From assembly GCF_001269885.1 (NCBI RefSeq), contig NZ_LHVH01000034.1, positions 186,001-250,000 on the forward strand: a stretch of DNA of 64,000 bases, read 5' to 3'. The translations under genes and the position numbers were made by a program. Within the stretch, counting starts at the first letter, position 1, and every line of letters begins with the position of its first letter. This DNA is from Pseudomonas kilonensis (GTDB lineage Bacteria; Pseudomonadota; Gammaproteobacteria; Pseudomonadales; Pseudomonadaceae). The notes under the pieces were generated by a model, which made no database searches, was not told the origin of the DNA, and saw only the letters and a list, made by a program, of their open reading frames with translations. Positions 24,989 through 33,737 of this stretch are shown here, piece after piece.

Positions 24989-25276
24989 GCCGCCTCGCGG
25001 TGGACGTTGATCTGGGGCGCCCCGTTAACCACGATGGCTGAACGCAGGCATTGGTTCGTGGGCAACCCGGCATGGATGCCGGGTTAGCCGCGCTGGGCCA
25101 TGGATGGCCCTTCGCGGCGGCCCACGAACCAATGCCGGAGTGAAGGCATGCCGAGCCTAGGCGAGGCACCGAGTGGTGGGGCAGGAGCGTTTTGGTTACT
25201 TTTGCGCTCTTCAAAAGTGACCCGCCGTAAGGGCGGAACCATAAGTAGCCGTTACCGAAGAAACGGATATACACAC
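24989..25276 (-). repeat. Structured extragenic element, copy B (inverted)
   Basis: Reverse-complement copy of the element at 23841-24106. Its folded core is 25047-25136, where the outer stem is fully paired over 17 bp (GGCATTGGTTCGTGGGC with its exact mirror), unlike copies A and C. The edge GTGTGTATATCCGTTT, read on the minus strand, ends 15 bases from the lipA stop codon. Its inner end carries GCGAGGCGGCC, also found beside copy C. Confidence 0.85.
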
Positions 25277-25291
25277 CACCCCAAAACCAAA

Positions 25292-26314
25292 TCAGGACCC
25301 GAGCAGCTCAGCCTTGACCAACTTAGCCTGCTCATCCGCATGATACGAAGACCGCACCAACGGCCCCGAAGCCACGTTCTTGAACCCCATCTTGTACCCT
25401 TCCTCAGCAAACCAGGCAAAGGTATCCGGATGCACAAAACGCTGCACCGGCAGGTGACTGCGCGAAGGCTGCAGGTACTGCCCCAAGGTCAGCATATCGA
25501 TGTCATGCTCACGCATGCGCTTCATGACCTCGATGACTTCCTCGTCAGTCTCACCCAGGCCCAGCATCAAGCCAGACTTGGTCGGAATGTGCGGCATCAT
25601 CTGCTTGAAGCGTTGCAGCAAGGTCAACGACCACTGGTAATCCGAACCCGGGCGCGCGGCCTTGTACAGGCGCGGCACGGTTTCCAGGTTGTGGTTGAAC
25701 ACATCCGGTGGCTCGGCGGCGGTGATTTCCAGGGCGATGTCCATGCGGCCACGGTAATCGGGCACCAGGGTTTCCAGCTGGACGTTCGGCGACAGCTTGC
25801 GGATCTCGCGGATGCAGTCGGCAAAGTGCTGGGCACCGCCGTCACGCAGGTCGTCGCGGTCCACCGAGGTGATGACCACGTACTTGAGTTTCAGGTCGGC
25901 GATGGCGATGGCCAGGCTTTCCGGCTCGTTGGTGTCCAGCGGCTTCGGCCGGCCGTGGCCGACGTCACAGAACGGGCAACGACGGGTGCAGATGTCGCCC
26001 ATGATCATGAACGTGGCGGTACCGCCGGAGAAGCACTCGCCCAGGTTCGGGCAGGAGGCTTCTTCGCAGACGCTGTGCAGCTTGTGCTTGCGCAGCAGGG
26101 CCTTGATCCGGTCGACTTCCGGGGACACCGGGATGCGTACACGGATCCAGTCGGGTTTCTTCGGCAATTCGGTGGTCGGGATGATCTTGACCGGGATGCG
26201 TGCAACCTTCTCGGCGCCGCGCAGCTTGACGCCGGCCTCTACCTTGGCACGCGGGGCCGGACGCTCGGTGACGTCCAGCGTCGGGATCATGGTTTGCACT
26301 GCATCAGTAGTCAT
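25292..26314 (-). CDS. lipA: Lipoyl synthase
   Basis: A 340-residue radical-SAM enzyme that inserts two sulfurs into octanoyl groups on lipoyl domains. The auxiliary cluster cysteines are in VCEEASCPNLGECF and the radical-SAM cluster is CTRRCPFC followed by DVGHGRPKPLD. The C-terminal SGPLVRSSYHADEQ holds the conserved serine of the auxiliary cluster. The frame is open upstream into lipB, but the ATG at 26314 (MTTDAVQTM) fits the family. lipB ends 1 base upstream, so the two are co-transcribed. Confidence 0.95.
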   Translation of the reverse strand: MTTDAVQTMIPTLDVTERPAPRAKVEAGVKLRGAEKVARIPVKIIPTTELPKKPDWIRVRIPVSPEVDRIKALLRKHKLHSVCEEASCPNLGECFSGGTATFMIMGDICTRRCPFCDVGHGRPKPLDTNEPESLAIAIADLKLKYVVITSVDRDDLRDGGAQHFADCIREIRKLSPNVQLETLVPDYRGRMDIALEITAAEPPDVFNHNLETVPRLYKAARPGSDYQWSLTLLQRFKQMMPHIPTKSGLMLGLGETDEEVIEVMKRMREHDIDMLTLGQYLQPSRSHLPVQRFVHPDTFAWFAEEGYKMGFKNVASGPLVRSSYHADEQAKLVKAELLGS

Positions 26315-26315
26315 A

Positions 26316-26963
26316 TCAGTCGATTCCGCCCGTGAGGGTCGTCTGCTCAGCATAGTCGAGGTGTTTGACGAGCTGCGCGCGCAGCCGGGCACTTACCTCG
26401 GCAAATTCAATCGATCCTGCATGCTCGCTCAACTGGGTCATCGCCAGTCCCGCGTAGCCACAGGGATTAATCCGTCGAAATGGCGCAAGGTCCATGTCCA
26501 CGTTCAGCGCCAGGCCATGGAACGAACAGCCGTGGCGGATCCGCAAACCCAGGGAAGCGATTTTCGCCCCGTCGACGTAGACACCCGGCGCATCCGGCTT
26601 GGCCGCCGCCGTCACACCGTAGCTGGCCAGCAGCTCGATCAGGCATGTCTCCATGCGGGTGACCAGCTCGCGCACGCCAAACCCCAGCTTGCGCACATCC
26701 AGCAACAGGTAGGCGACCAATTGGCCTGGGCCATGGTAGGTCACCTGCCCGCCCCGGTCGACCTTCACCACCGGGATATCCCCCGGCAGCAACAGGTGCT
26801 CGGCCTTGCCGGCCTGGCCCTGGGTGAACACCGGTGGGTGTTCCACCAGCCAGATTTCATCGTCGGCGGTGTTGCCGCGTTCGTTCGTGAAGCGTTGCAT
26901 GGCATGCCAGACCGGCTCGTAAGCCATCGTGCCCAACTCGCGAAAGCCCAGCGTGCCCGGCAT
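26316..26963 (-). CDS. lipB: Octanoyl-[ACP]:protein N-octanoyltransferase
   Basis: A 215-residue transferase that moves octanoate from ACP to lipoyl domains, the step before LipA. Conserved pieces are LVEHPPVFTQGQ, VDRGGQVTYHGPGQLVAY and the catalytic pair: Lys in GAKIASLGLRIRHGCSFHGLALNV and Cys in INPCGYAG. The ATG at 26963 shares its A with the stop codon of the upstream DUF493 gene (TGATG), so translation is coupled; a GTG one codon earlier is less likely. Confidence 0.94.
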   Translation of the reverse strand: MPGTLGFRELGTMAYEPVWHAMQRFTNERGNTADDEIWLVEHPPVFTQGQAGKAEHLLLPGDIPVVKVDRGGQVTYHGPGQLVAYLLLDVRKLGFGVRELVTRMETCLIELLASYGVTAAAKPDAPGVYVDGAKIASLGLRIRHGCSFHGLALNVDMDLAPFRRINPCGYAGLAMTQLSEHAGSIEFAEVSARLRAQLVKHLDYAEQTTLTGGID

Positions 26964-27238
26964 CACAACACCATGTGCACGAAACCGGTCGCGCGCAGCT
27001 CGCTGTTGATGTCGTAGAGCTGTTCCTGGCCGGTGGCAATGATGTGCAACTGGATCGTCGTGTACTTGCCGTTGGTACTCTGGCGCTCGGCCAGGGTCTT
27101 GTGGTCAACGGTGGCATGTTTTTCGAGGATCGCGATGATCCTGTCCTTGAAACCGACACCGGTGTCGCCGATGACCTTGATCGGATAATCCGCACAGGGG
27201 AATTCGATCTTTGGCGCTTTTACTTCAGAGTCTGTCAT
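26963..27238 (-). CDS. ybeD: DUF493 (YbeD) family protein
   Basis: A 91-residue protein of the DUF493 family, an ACT-like ferredoxin fold. Markers are IEFPCADYPIKVIG near the start, VGFKDRIIAILEKHA, and YTTIQLHIIATGQEQLYDINSELRAT. The family lies next to lipB across proteobacteria; an allosteric role has been proposed, but none is shown. I chose MTDSEVK (27238) over an upstream in-frame ATG. The stop codon overlaps the lipB start. Confidence 0.9.
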   Translation of the reverse strand: MTDSEVKAPKIEFPCADYPIKVIGDTGVGFKDRIIAILEKHATVDHKTLAERQSTNGKYTTIQLHIIATGQEQLYDINSELRATGFVHMVL

Positions 27239-27271
27239 GGGGTAACGGCCTCGTAAGCCGTGGTAACGCAC

Positions 27272-27302
27272 ATGGCCCCGCTCCGGATAAGAACGGGGCC
27301 AT
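27272..27302 (-). other. Hairpin between dacC and ybeD
   Basis: ATGGCCCCG and CGGGGCCAT form a 9-bp perfect stem with a 13-base loop just after the dacC stop. Without a T-tract it is more likely an mRNA-stabilising or attenuating structure than a full terminator. Confidence 0.45.
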
Positions 27303-27319
27303 GCAGGTCAACACTTCAA

Positions 27320-28477
27320 TCAGTTGAACAAGCCGTAGAAGAATAGACGGATGCTATCCCAGATGCGGCGGAAGATACCACCTTCCTCGACCGCGTCCAG
27401 AGCGATCAGGTCAGCGCTGTGCACCACTTTTTCGTCCAGTTTGACTTCGACTTTACCGATCACGTCGCCCTTGGCGATGGGAGCGGTCAATTGCGGGTTC
27501 ATGGTCATGCTGGCAGCGAGCTTCTTGAGCTGGCCTTTAGGCAAGGTCATGGTCAGGTCTTGGGCCAGGCCGGCCTTGACCTGATTGGTCGAGCCTTTCC
27601 AGACCTGGGCCTGGGCCAGTTCGGTGCCCTTCTGGTAGAAGGTCTGGGTTTCGAAGAAACGGAAACCGTAGGTCAACAGCTTCTGGGTCTCGGCGGCACG
27701 GGCCACTTCGCTGTTGGTGCCGAAGACGACGGCGATCAGGCGCATGCCGTCACGCACAGCCGAGGACACCATGCAGTAGCCGGCTTCGTCGGTGTGGCCG
27801 GTCTTCAGGCCATCGACGGTCTTGTCGCGCCACAGCAGCAGGTTGCGGTTAGGCTGCTTGATGCCGTTCCAGAAGAATTCCTTCTGGGAGTAGATGGCGT
27901 AGTGCGCCGGGTCTTCGTGAATGATCGCCCGTGCCAACAGCGCCATGTCGTGAGCCGACGAATAGTGCTCGGGGTTCGGCAGGCCGGTAGGGTTCATGAA
28001 GTGGCTGTTGGTCATGCCCAGGTCGGCCACGGTTTTGTTCATCATGTCGGCGAACGCATCTTCGCTGCCGGCGATGTGCTCGGCCAGGGCGACGCTGGCG
28101 TCGTTGCCGGACTGGATGATGATGCCGTGCAGCAGGTCGCTGACGGTCACTTGCGAACCGACCTTGATGAACATCCGCGAACCGCCGGTACGCCAGGCGT
28201 TTTCGCTGACGGTCACCGGATCGTTTTCACCGATCTGGCCGCGACGGATTTCCAGGGTGGCGATGTAAGCGGTCATCAGCTTGGTCAGGCTGGCCGGTGG
28301 CAGGCGCTGGTCACCGTTGTTCTCTACCAGGACCTCGCCGCTGCTGGCATCCATGAGCACAAAGGATTTGGCGGCCAATTGAGGAGGCGCCGGCATCATC
28401 TCGACCGCGAACGCGGCAGGTGAGAGAAGCAGCGGGACTAGCAGGCAAAGGCGTTTGGCAAAGGTGGTGATGTTCAT
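27320..28477 (-). CDS. dacC: D-alanyl-D-alanine carboxypeptidase (PBP5/6)
   Basis: A 385-residue periplasmic penicillin-binding protein that trims D-Ala from peptidoglycan pentapeptides. Signal peptide ending LSPAAFA, then the SxxK motif SLTK (PPASLTKLM), SGN in IQSGNDAS, and KTG in DGLKTGHTDEAG. A PBP5 C-terminal beta domain follows, and the last 18 residues (RRIWDSIRLFFYGLFN) are the amphipathic membrane anchor. The ATG at 28477 has GAGAG 6 bases upstream. In P. aeruginosa the equivalent gene lies in the same rodA/rlpA neighbourhood. Confidence 0.94.
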   Translation of the reverse strand: MNITTFAKRLCLLVPLLLSPAAFAVEMMPAPPQLAAKSFVLMDASSGEVLVENNGDQRLPPASLTKLMTAYIATLEIRRGQIGENDPVTVSENAWRTGGSRMFIKVGSQVTVSDLLHGIIIQSGNDASVALAEHIAGSEDAFADMMNKTVADLGMTNSHFMNPTGLPNPEHYSSAHDMALLARAIIHEDPAHYAIYSQKEFFWNGIKQPNRNLLLWRDKTVDGLKTGHTDEAGYCMVSSAVRDGMRLIAVVFGTNSEVARAAETQKLLTYGFRFFETQTFYQKGTELAQAQVWKGSTNQVKAGLAQDLTMTLPKGQLKKLAASMTMNPQLTAPIAKGDVIGKVEVKLDEKVVHSADLIALDAVEEGGIFRRIWDSIRLFFYGLFN

Positions 28478-28644
28478 CCGTCTCTCGAAATCGCTAATGG
28501 AACTGCCCGAAGGCAAAACTAAACAGGCAGCCTCTTAACGGGCCACCGCGTATTTAAGTTGCTCACTCACTACCCTTGCCGGGCTTTTGTTATTCATGGA
28601 GCCAACAACCTGACCCGCTCCAACCGCAAGCGGGCCTCAATCAA

Positions 28645-29670
28645 TTACTCGGCGGTGACCAGGCTCGGCGAACCGAGATTGGCCAGGCGCACACTGTTCT
28701 GCACTTGCTGGACTTCACCCGGAGAACCGATCGGCCCCAGGCGCACCCGATGCAGTGTCTGCTGGTTGCGCACGATCGAGCTGATGAACACCGGAGCGCT
28801 CACCATCGAGCTGAGCTTCGACCTCAGCAGCTCGGCAGCGTCCGGGTTGGCGAACGCGCCCACTTGCAGAAACTGGCCAGACGCTGTTGCAGAAGCGTTT
28901 TTTTTTGCATCGATCTGTACCGGCAGCACGGCCGCGGCGTGTTGCTGCGGCGGTGGTGTCCACTGCTCGACCGTGCCGGTGGACGCCGTCACGGTTGGCG
29001 CGGCATTTTGCGCCACTTTCGGCTCGTTGAGCATCAAAGGCGCCGGACGGCCGCGTTGGGCCCACCATTCCTGCGGGTCGATGCCTTCGACCTTGACCCG
29101 GGCGGTGCCGGTTTCAGCGTAACCGAGTTTTTTCGCCGCCGCGTACGACAAGTCGATGATGCGATCGGAATAGAACGGCCCACGGTCATTGACCCGCAGG
29201 ATCACGGTCTTGTTGTTGTCCAGGTTGGTCACCCGCACATAGCTGGGCAGCGGCAAGGTCTTGTGCGCCGCGCTCATGCCATACAGGTCATACACCTCGC
29301 CATTGGCGGTGTTCTGGCCATGGAACTTGGTGCCGTACCAGGACGCCGTGCCCGAGGCCACGTAGCGCTTGGACTCGGCCATCGGGAAATAGGTCTTGCC
29401 CAGCACCGTGTACGGGTTGGCCTTGTACGGACCGGTGTGCAGGGTCGGCGTGGCGTCGGGAATGCGCGAGACGTCCACGTCCCACCACGGCGCGCCGTCC
29501 TTGTGGGCCCGGTTGATGTCCAGGCCCGGCGTCGCGCGCACAGCGGTGGAGCTTTTCTGGGCCGGCGCGCGGCTGGTCGAACAACTGACGACCAACAGCG
29601 ACAGCGCGGCCAACGCCACGAGCTTGAGGGGCTTGGCTTTCAGGGGTAGATAGGTAGGCAATGCCCGCAT
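28645..29670 (-). CDS. rlpA: Septal ring lytic transglycosylase RlpA
   Basis: A 341-residue outer-membrane lipoprotein that cleaves denuded glycan strands at the division site. Lipobox in LLVVSC (Cys about 30), a double-psi beta-barrel domain (about 100-200) with GTASWYGTKFHGQNTANGE and RVNDRGPFYSDRIIDLSYAAA, a Pro/Ala linker, and a C-terminal SPOR domain (about 260-340) that binds denuded peptidoglycan. The coding strand has an A9 run (28898-28906 region) within the linker. The ATG shares one base with the sltB1 stop (TAATG). Confidence 0.93.
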   Translation of the reverse strand: MRALPTYLPLKAKPLKLVALAALSLLVVSCSTSRAPAQKSSTAVRATPGLDINRAHKDGAPWWDVDVSRIPDATPTLHTGPYKANPYTVLGKTYFPMAESKRYVASGTASWYGTKFHGQNTANGEVYDLYGMSAAHKTLPLPSYVRVTNLDNNKTVILRVNDRGPFYSDRIIDLSYAAAKKLGYAETGTARVKVEGIDPQEWWAQRGRPAPLMLNEPKVAQNAAPTVTASTGTVEQWTPPPQQHAAAVLPVQIDAKKNASATASGQFLQVGAFANPDAAELLRSKLSSMVSAPVFISSIVRNQQTLHRVRLGPIGSPGEVQQVQNSVRLANLGSPSLVTAE

Positions 29671-30680
29671 TATTTGACGCCCCGTGCTTTGACCAGCTCT
29701 TCAGACAGTTGATATACGGCCATGGCGTACATCACGCTGCGGTTATAACGCGTAATCGCGTAGAAATTCTTCAGGCCCATCCAATATTCGGGGCCTTGTT
29801 CGCCTTCCAGGCGCATCGCGGTGACCGGCATATCGTCACGCAGCGCATCATGACTCGACCAGCCCAACGCCCGCAACTCCCCGACGGTTTTCGTCGGCTC
29901 GATACCCTCGGTCAGGCCCTCGTCCACTTGCTCGCCACGCACCTCGGCACGGCTGACCACCGGCTGGCCGGCTTCCCAGCCATGGCGCTTGAAATAGCTG
30001 GCGACACTGCCGATGGCATCGGTCGGGTTGGTCCAGATATTGATGTGGCCGTCGCCGTCAAAGTCCACCGCATAGGCGCGGAAACTGCTGGGCATGAATT
30101 GCGGCAGGCCCATGGCCCCGGCGTAGGAACCCTTGAGGGTCAGCGGATCGACCTGCTCTTCGCGGGCCAGCAGCAAGAACTCGCGCAGCTCCTTGCGGAA
30201 GAACTCGGCACGCGGCGGGTAATCGAAGCCCAGGGTCGACAGGGCGTCGATCACCCGAAAATTCCCGGTGTTGCGGCCAAAGAAGGTCTCGACGCCAATG
30301 ATCGACACAATGAACTGGGCCGGCACGCCGTATTCCTGCTCGGCACGGGCCAGGGCCGCCTCGTGCTGGCGCCAGAAGTCCACGCCCCGGGCGATACGCG
30401 CCTCGGTGATGAACATCGGCCGGTACTCGCGCCACTGCTTGACCCGCTCGGCGGGCCGGGAGATGGCGTCAAGGATCGACTGCTTGCGCTCGGCCTCGCG
30501 AAACACCCCCATCAGCTGCTCACCGGCAAAACCGTAGTCGCGGGTCATTTCACCGACGAACTCGGCCACCTGCGGCGAGCCTTCGTATTCGCCAGCCAGG
30601 GCATGCGGCGCACCGCCCAGGAAGCCGACCAGGCCGATCCACGGCGCATATCGCGTCGACCAGCCACGCATTGCTTGCAT
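29670..30680 (-). CDS. sltB1: Lytic murein transglycosylase B (SltB1 type)
   Basis: A 336-residue GH103 lytic transglycosylase. A signal peptide (WIGLVGFLGGAPHALAG) is followed by the catalytic domain with the acid/base Glu in IGVETFFGRNTG and the family blocks YAGAMGLPQFMPSSF and DFDGDGHINIW. No lipobox is present, so it is soluble in the periplasm, unlike MltB of E. coli. I chose the ATG at 30680, preceded by AAGGTGAAGAG, rather than the longer frame inside rodA. It is coupled to rlpA by a one-base overlap, and lies in the elongasome operon. Confidence 0.92.
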   Translation of the reverse strand: MQAMRGWSTRYAPWIGLVGFLGGAPHALAGEYEGSPQVAEFVGEMTRDYGFAGEQLMGVFREAERKQSILDAISRPAERVKQWREYRPMFITEARIARGVDFWRQHEAALARAEQEYGVPAQFIVSIIGVETFFGRNTGNFRVIDALSTLGFDYPPRAEFFRKELREFLLLAREEQVDPLTLKGSYAGAMGLPQFMPSSFRAYAVDFDGDGHINIWTNPTDAIGSVASYFKRHGWEAGQPVVSRAEVRGEQVDEGLTEGIEPTKTVGELRALGWSSHDALRDDMPVTAMRLEGEQGPEYWMGLKNFYAITRYNRSVMYAMAVYQLSEELVKARGVK

Positions 30681-30697
30681 TGAACTCTTCACCTTAT

Positions 30698-31843
30698 TCA
30701 AACCTGAGCGATCCACTTGCGATGCGTATGAATCGACATCAAAACCCCAAACGCTGACAGTAGTGTCACCAGCGAAGTTCCTCCGTAGCTAATGAATGGC
30801 AACGGCACCCCCACGACCGGCAACAGGCCACTGACCATACCGATGTTGACGAAAACATAAACAAAAAACGTCATGGTCAGGCTGCCCGCCAGCAATTTAC
30901 CGAACAACGTCTGGGCCTGGGCGGTAATCACCAGCCCCCGGCCGATCAGCAGCAAATAGATCAGCAGCAGTACGCAAATGCCCACCAGCCCGAATTCCTC
31001 GCCCATCACGGCGATGATGAAGTCGGTGTGGCTTTCCGGCAAAAAGTCCAGGTGCGACTGGGTGCCCATCAGCCAGCCCTTGCCGAACACCCCGCCAGAA
31101 CCGATGGCGGCCTTGGACTGGATGATGTTCCAGCCGGTGCCCAGCGGATCGCTCTCCGGGTCGAGGAAGGTCAGCACCCGCTGCTTCTGGTAGTCGTGCA
31201 TCACGAAGTACCACATGGCCACCGACACCGGCACGGCGGCGGCGATCACGCTGAGGATCCAGCGCCAGCGCAACCCGCCCATGAACAGCACGAAGGCACC
31301 GCCGGCCAGGATCAGCAGCGAGGTGCCGAGGTCGGGCTGGCGGACGATCAGGATGAAGGGGATGCCGATCAGCAACAGGCTGATGCAGACATGCTTGAGC
31401 TGCGGCGGCAGGGAACGCTTGGCCAGGTACCAGGCGATGGTCGCCGGCATGATGATCTTGAGGAACTCCGACGGCTGGAAGCGGATCACCCCGGGAATGT
31501 TGATCCAGCGGGTGGCACCCATGGCGTTGTGGCCCATCACGTCCACCACCACCAGCAAGCAGACCCCCACCACATAGGCCAGTGGCACCCAGCGCGCCAT
31601 GAATCGCGGCTCGAGCTGGGCGATGACGATCATCGACACCAGGCCGATGCCGAACGAGGTGGCCTGCTTGGCCAGCAGGTCCCAGTTCTTGCCGCTGGCC
31701 GAATACAGCACGAACAGGCTGCCCGCGGCCAGGGTCAGCAGCAGGATCAGCAACGGGCCATCGATGTGCATGCGCTGCAGCAAGGTGGCACGGCGGCGCA
31801 TCACGTCTTCGCTGGAGAGGATCCGGTCGAAATTATTCTTCAC
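30698..31843 (-). CDS. rodA: Peptidoglycan glycosyltransferase RodA
   Basis: A 381-residue SEDS-family polymerase of the rod complex, with about ten membrane helices. Landmarks are FVLYSASGKNWDLLAKQ near the N-terminus, the long periplasmic loop with FLDPESDPLGTGWNIIQSKAAIGSGG (catalytic Asp in the family), and LPESHTDFIIAVMGEEFGL. RodA works with PBP2, encoded just upstream. The start is probably the GTG at 31843, giving KNNFDRIL; it overlaps the mrdA stop by 11 bases. Confidence 0.93.
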   Translation of the reverse strand: MKNNFDRILSSEDVMRRRATLLQRMHIDGPLLILLLTLAAGSLFVLYSASGKNWDLLAKQATSFGIGLVSMIVIAQLEPRFMARWVPLAYVVGVCLLVVVDVMGHNAMGATRWINIPGVIRFQPSEFLKIIMPATIAWYLAKRSLPPQLKHVCISLLLIGIPFILIVRQPDLGTSLLILAGGAFVLFMGGLRWRWILSVIAAAVPVSVAMWYFVMHDYQKQRVLTFLDPESDPLGTGWNIIQSKAAIGSGGVFGKGWLMGTQSHLDFLPESHTDFIIAVMGEEFGLVGICVLLLIYLLLIGRGLVITAQAQTLFGKLLAGSLTMTFFVYVFVNIGMVSGLLPVVGVPLPFISYGGTSLVTLLSAFGVLMSIHTHRKWIAQV

Positions 31844-33728
31844 GGGCCGTAGCCTCCGCAGTGATGGGGCTTGCGTATTCAGGCTTGAGCTGGCCGTGCT
31901 CATCCAGCAGCCAGGCGTCCATGATCTGGCGCACCACTGGCGCGGCGACGCCGGAACCGGACTCACCGTTCTCGACCATCACCGCCACGACAATCTTCGG
32001 GTTCTCGGCCGGCGCGAAGCCAACGAACAAGGCGTGGTCGCGGTGGCGTTCCTGGACCTTGGAGCGGTCATACTTCTCGCCCTGCTTGATGGCGACGACC
32101 TGGGCCGTACCGCTCTTGCCGGCAATGCGGTACTGCGCGCCGATGGCCGCCTTGCGCGCGGTGCCCCGGGCACCGTGCATCACTTGCTGCATGCCGTTGT
32201 TGACCTTCTGCCAGTCCGACGGATTGCGCAGGATGATGTCCGGCATCGGGTCCGGGTCCACCGGCTTCTGGCCTTCGATGGTCTTGGCCAGGTGCGGGCG
32301 ATACCACTTGCCCTTGCTGGCCACCAACGCCGTGGCCTGGGCCAGTTGCAAGGGCGTGGCCTGCATGTAGCCCTGACCGATCCCCAGGATCAGGGTTTCG
32401 CCGGGGAACCACGCCTGGCGCCGGGTCGCGCGCTTCCACTCCCGGGATGGCATCAGGCCGGGCGATTCTTCGAACATGTCCAGGGAGACTTTCTGGCCCA
32501 GACCAAACTTGTTCATGTAGGACGACAACCGATCGATCCCCAGCTTGTGGGCCAGGTCGTAGAAGTAGGTGTCGTTGGAACGCATGATGGCCGTGTCCAG
32601 GTCCACATAACCGTCGCCGGTACGGTTCCAGTTGCGGTACTTGTGGTCGTAGTTCGGCAGTTGGTAATAACCCGGGTCATAGACCCGGCTCCCTGCGGTC
32701 ACCACGCCGGCGTCCAGCCCGGCGATCGCCACGGCTGGCTTGATGGTCGAGCCTGGCGGATAGAGGCCGCGCAGCACGCGGTTGAACAGCGGCCGGTCGA
32801 TGGAGTCGCGCAACTCGGCGTAGGCCTTGAAGCTGATGCCGGTGACAAACAGGTTCGGGTCGAAACTCGGCTGGCTGACCATCGCCAGCACCTCGCCGGT
32901 GTTCGGGTCCAGCGCCACCACCGCGCCGCGCCGCCCGCCCAGCGCCGCTTCGGCGGCCTCTTGCAGCTTGATGTCAAGGCTCAGGACGATGTCCTTGCCG
33001 GGAATCGGGTCGGTGCGCTTGAGCACCCGCAACACGCGGCCGCGAGCGTTGGTCTCGACTTCCTCGTAACCCACCTGGCCATGCAGCTCGGGCTCGTAGA
33101 AGCGCTCGATGCCGGTCTTGCCGATATGGTGGGTGCCGCTGTAATTGACCGGATCGAGGGTCTTGAGCTCTTTCTCGTTGATCCGCCCCATGTAGCCGAC
33201 CGAGTGGGCAAAGTGCGGCCCCTGGGGGTAATGCCGCACCAACTGCGCCACCACCTCGACGCCGGGCAGGCGGAACTGGTTCACGGCGATCAGGGCGATC
33301 TGCTCTTCGGTCAGTTCGAACAGGATCGGCACCGGCTCGAACGGCCGTCGGCCCTGGCGCATGCGCTTCTCGAAGATCGCCCGGTCCTCGGGCGTCAGCT
33401 GCAGCACTTCGACGATCACGTCGAGCACTTGCTGCCAGTCACCGGAGCGCTCGCGGGTCATGCTCAGGCTGAAGCTGGGCCGGTTATCCGCTACCACCAC
33501 GCCATTGCGGTCGAAGATCAAGCCGCGGGTTGGCGGAATCGGCTGCACGTGCACCCGGTTGTTTTCCGACAGGGTCGAGTGGTACTCGTACTGGATCACC
33601 TGGAGGAAATACAAGCGCGCAATCAGCACGCCGATCAGCGCCACCACCGTAATAGCGCCGAACACGACGCGGCCCCGCACCAGGCGGGCGTCTTTTTCGT
33701 GGTCCTTGATGCGGATCGGCTGGGGCAT
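31833..33728 (-). CDS. mrdA: Peptidoglycan DD-transpeptidase PBP2
   Basis: A 631-residue class B penicillin-binding protein for cell elongation. One N-terminal transmembrane helix (about 22-42), the pedestal domain (about 50-230), then the transpeptidase domain with the nucleophile in PPGSTIKPAVAIAGL (SxxK), and KSG in AGKSGTAQVV. The N-terminus MPQPIRIKDHEKDARLVRGRV is typical. It overlaps rodA by 11 bases and lies 9 bases after rlmH, a conserved order. It is a beta-lactam target (mecillinam) by family knowledge. Confidence 0.95.
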   Translation of the reverse strand: MPQPIRIKDHEKDARLVRGRVVFGAITVVALIGVLIARLYFLQVIQYEYHSTLSENNRVHVQPIPPTRGLIFDRNGVVVADNRPSFSLSMTRERSGDWQQVLDVIVEVLQLTPEDRAIFEKRMRQGRRPFEPVPILFELTEEQIALIAVNQFRLPGVEVVAQLVRHYPQGPHFAHSVGYMGRINEKELKTLDPVNYSGTHHIGKTGIERFYEPELHGQVGYEEVETNARGRVLRVLKRTDPIPGKDIVLSLDIKLQEAAEAALGGRRGAVVALDPNTGEVLAMVSQPSFDPNLFVTGISFKAYAELRDSIDRPLFNRVLRGLYPPGSTIKPAVAIAGLDAGVVTAGSRVYDPGYYQLPNYDHKYRNWNRTGDGYVDLDTAIMRSNDTYFYDLAHKLGIDRLSSYMNKFGLGQKVSLDMFEESPGLMPSREWKRATRRQAWFPGETLILGIGQGYMQATPLQLAQATALVASKGKWYRPHLAKTIEGQKPVDPDPMPDIILRNPSDWQKVNNGMQQVMHGARGTARKAAIGAQYRIAGKSGTAQVVAIKQGEKYDRSKVQERHRDHALFVGFAPAENPKIVVAVMVENGESGSGVAAPVVRQIMDAWLLDEHGQLKPEYASPITAEATAREE

Positions 33729-33737
33729 GGGGCAGGA

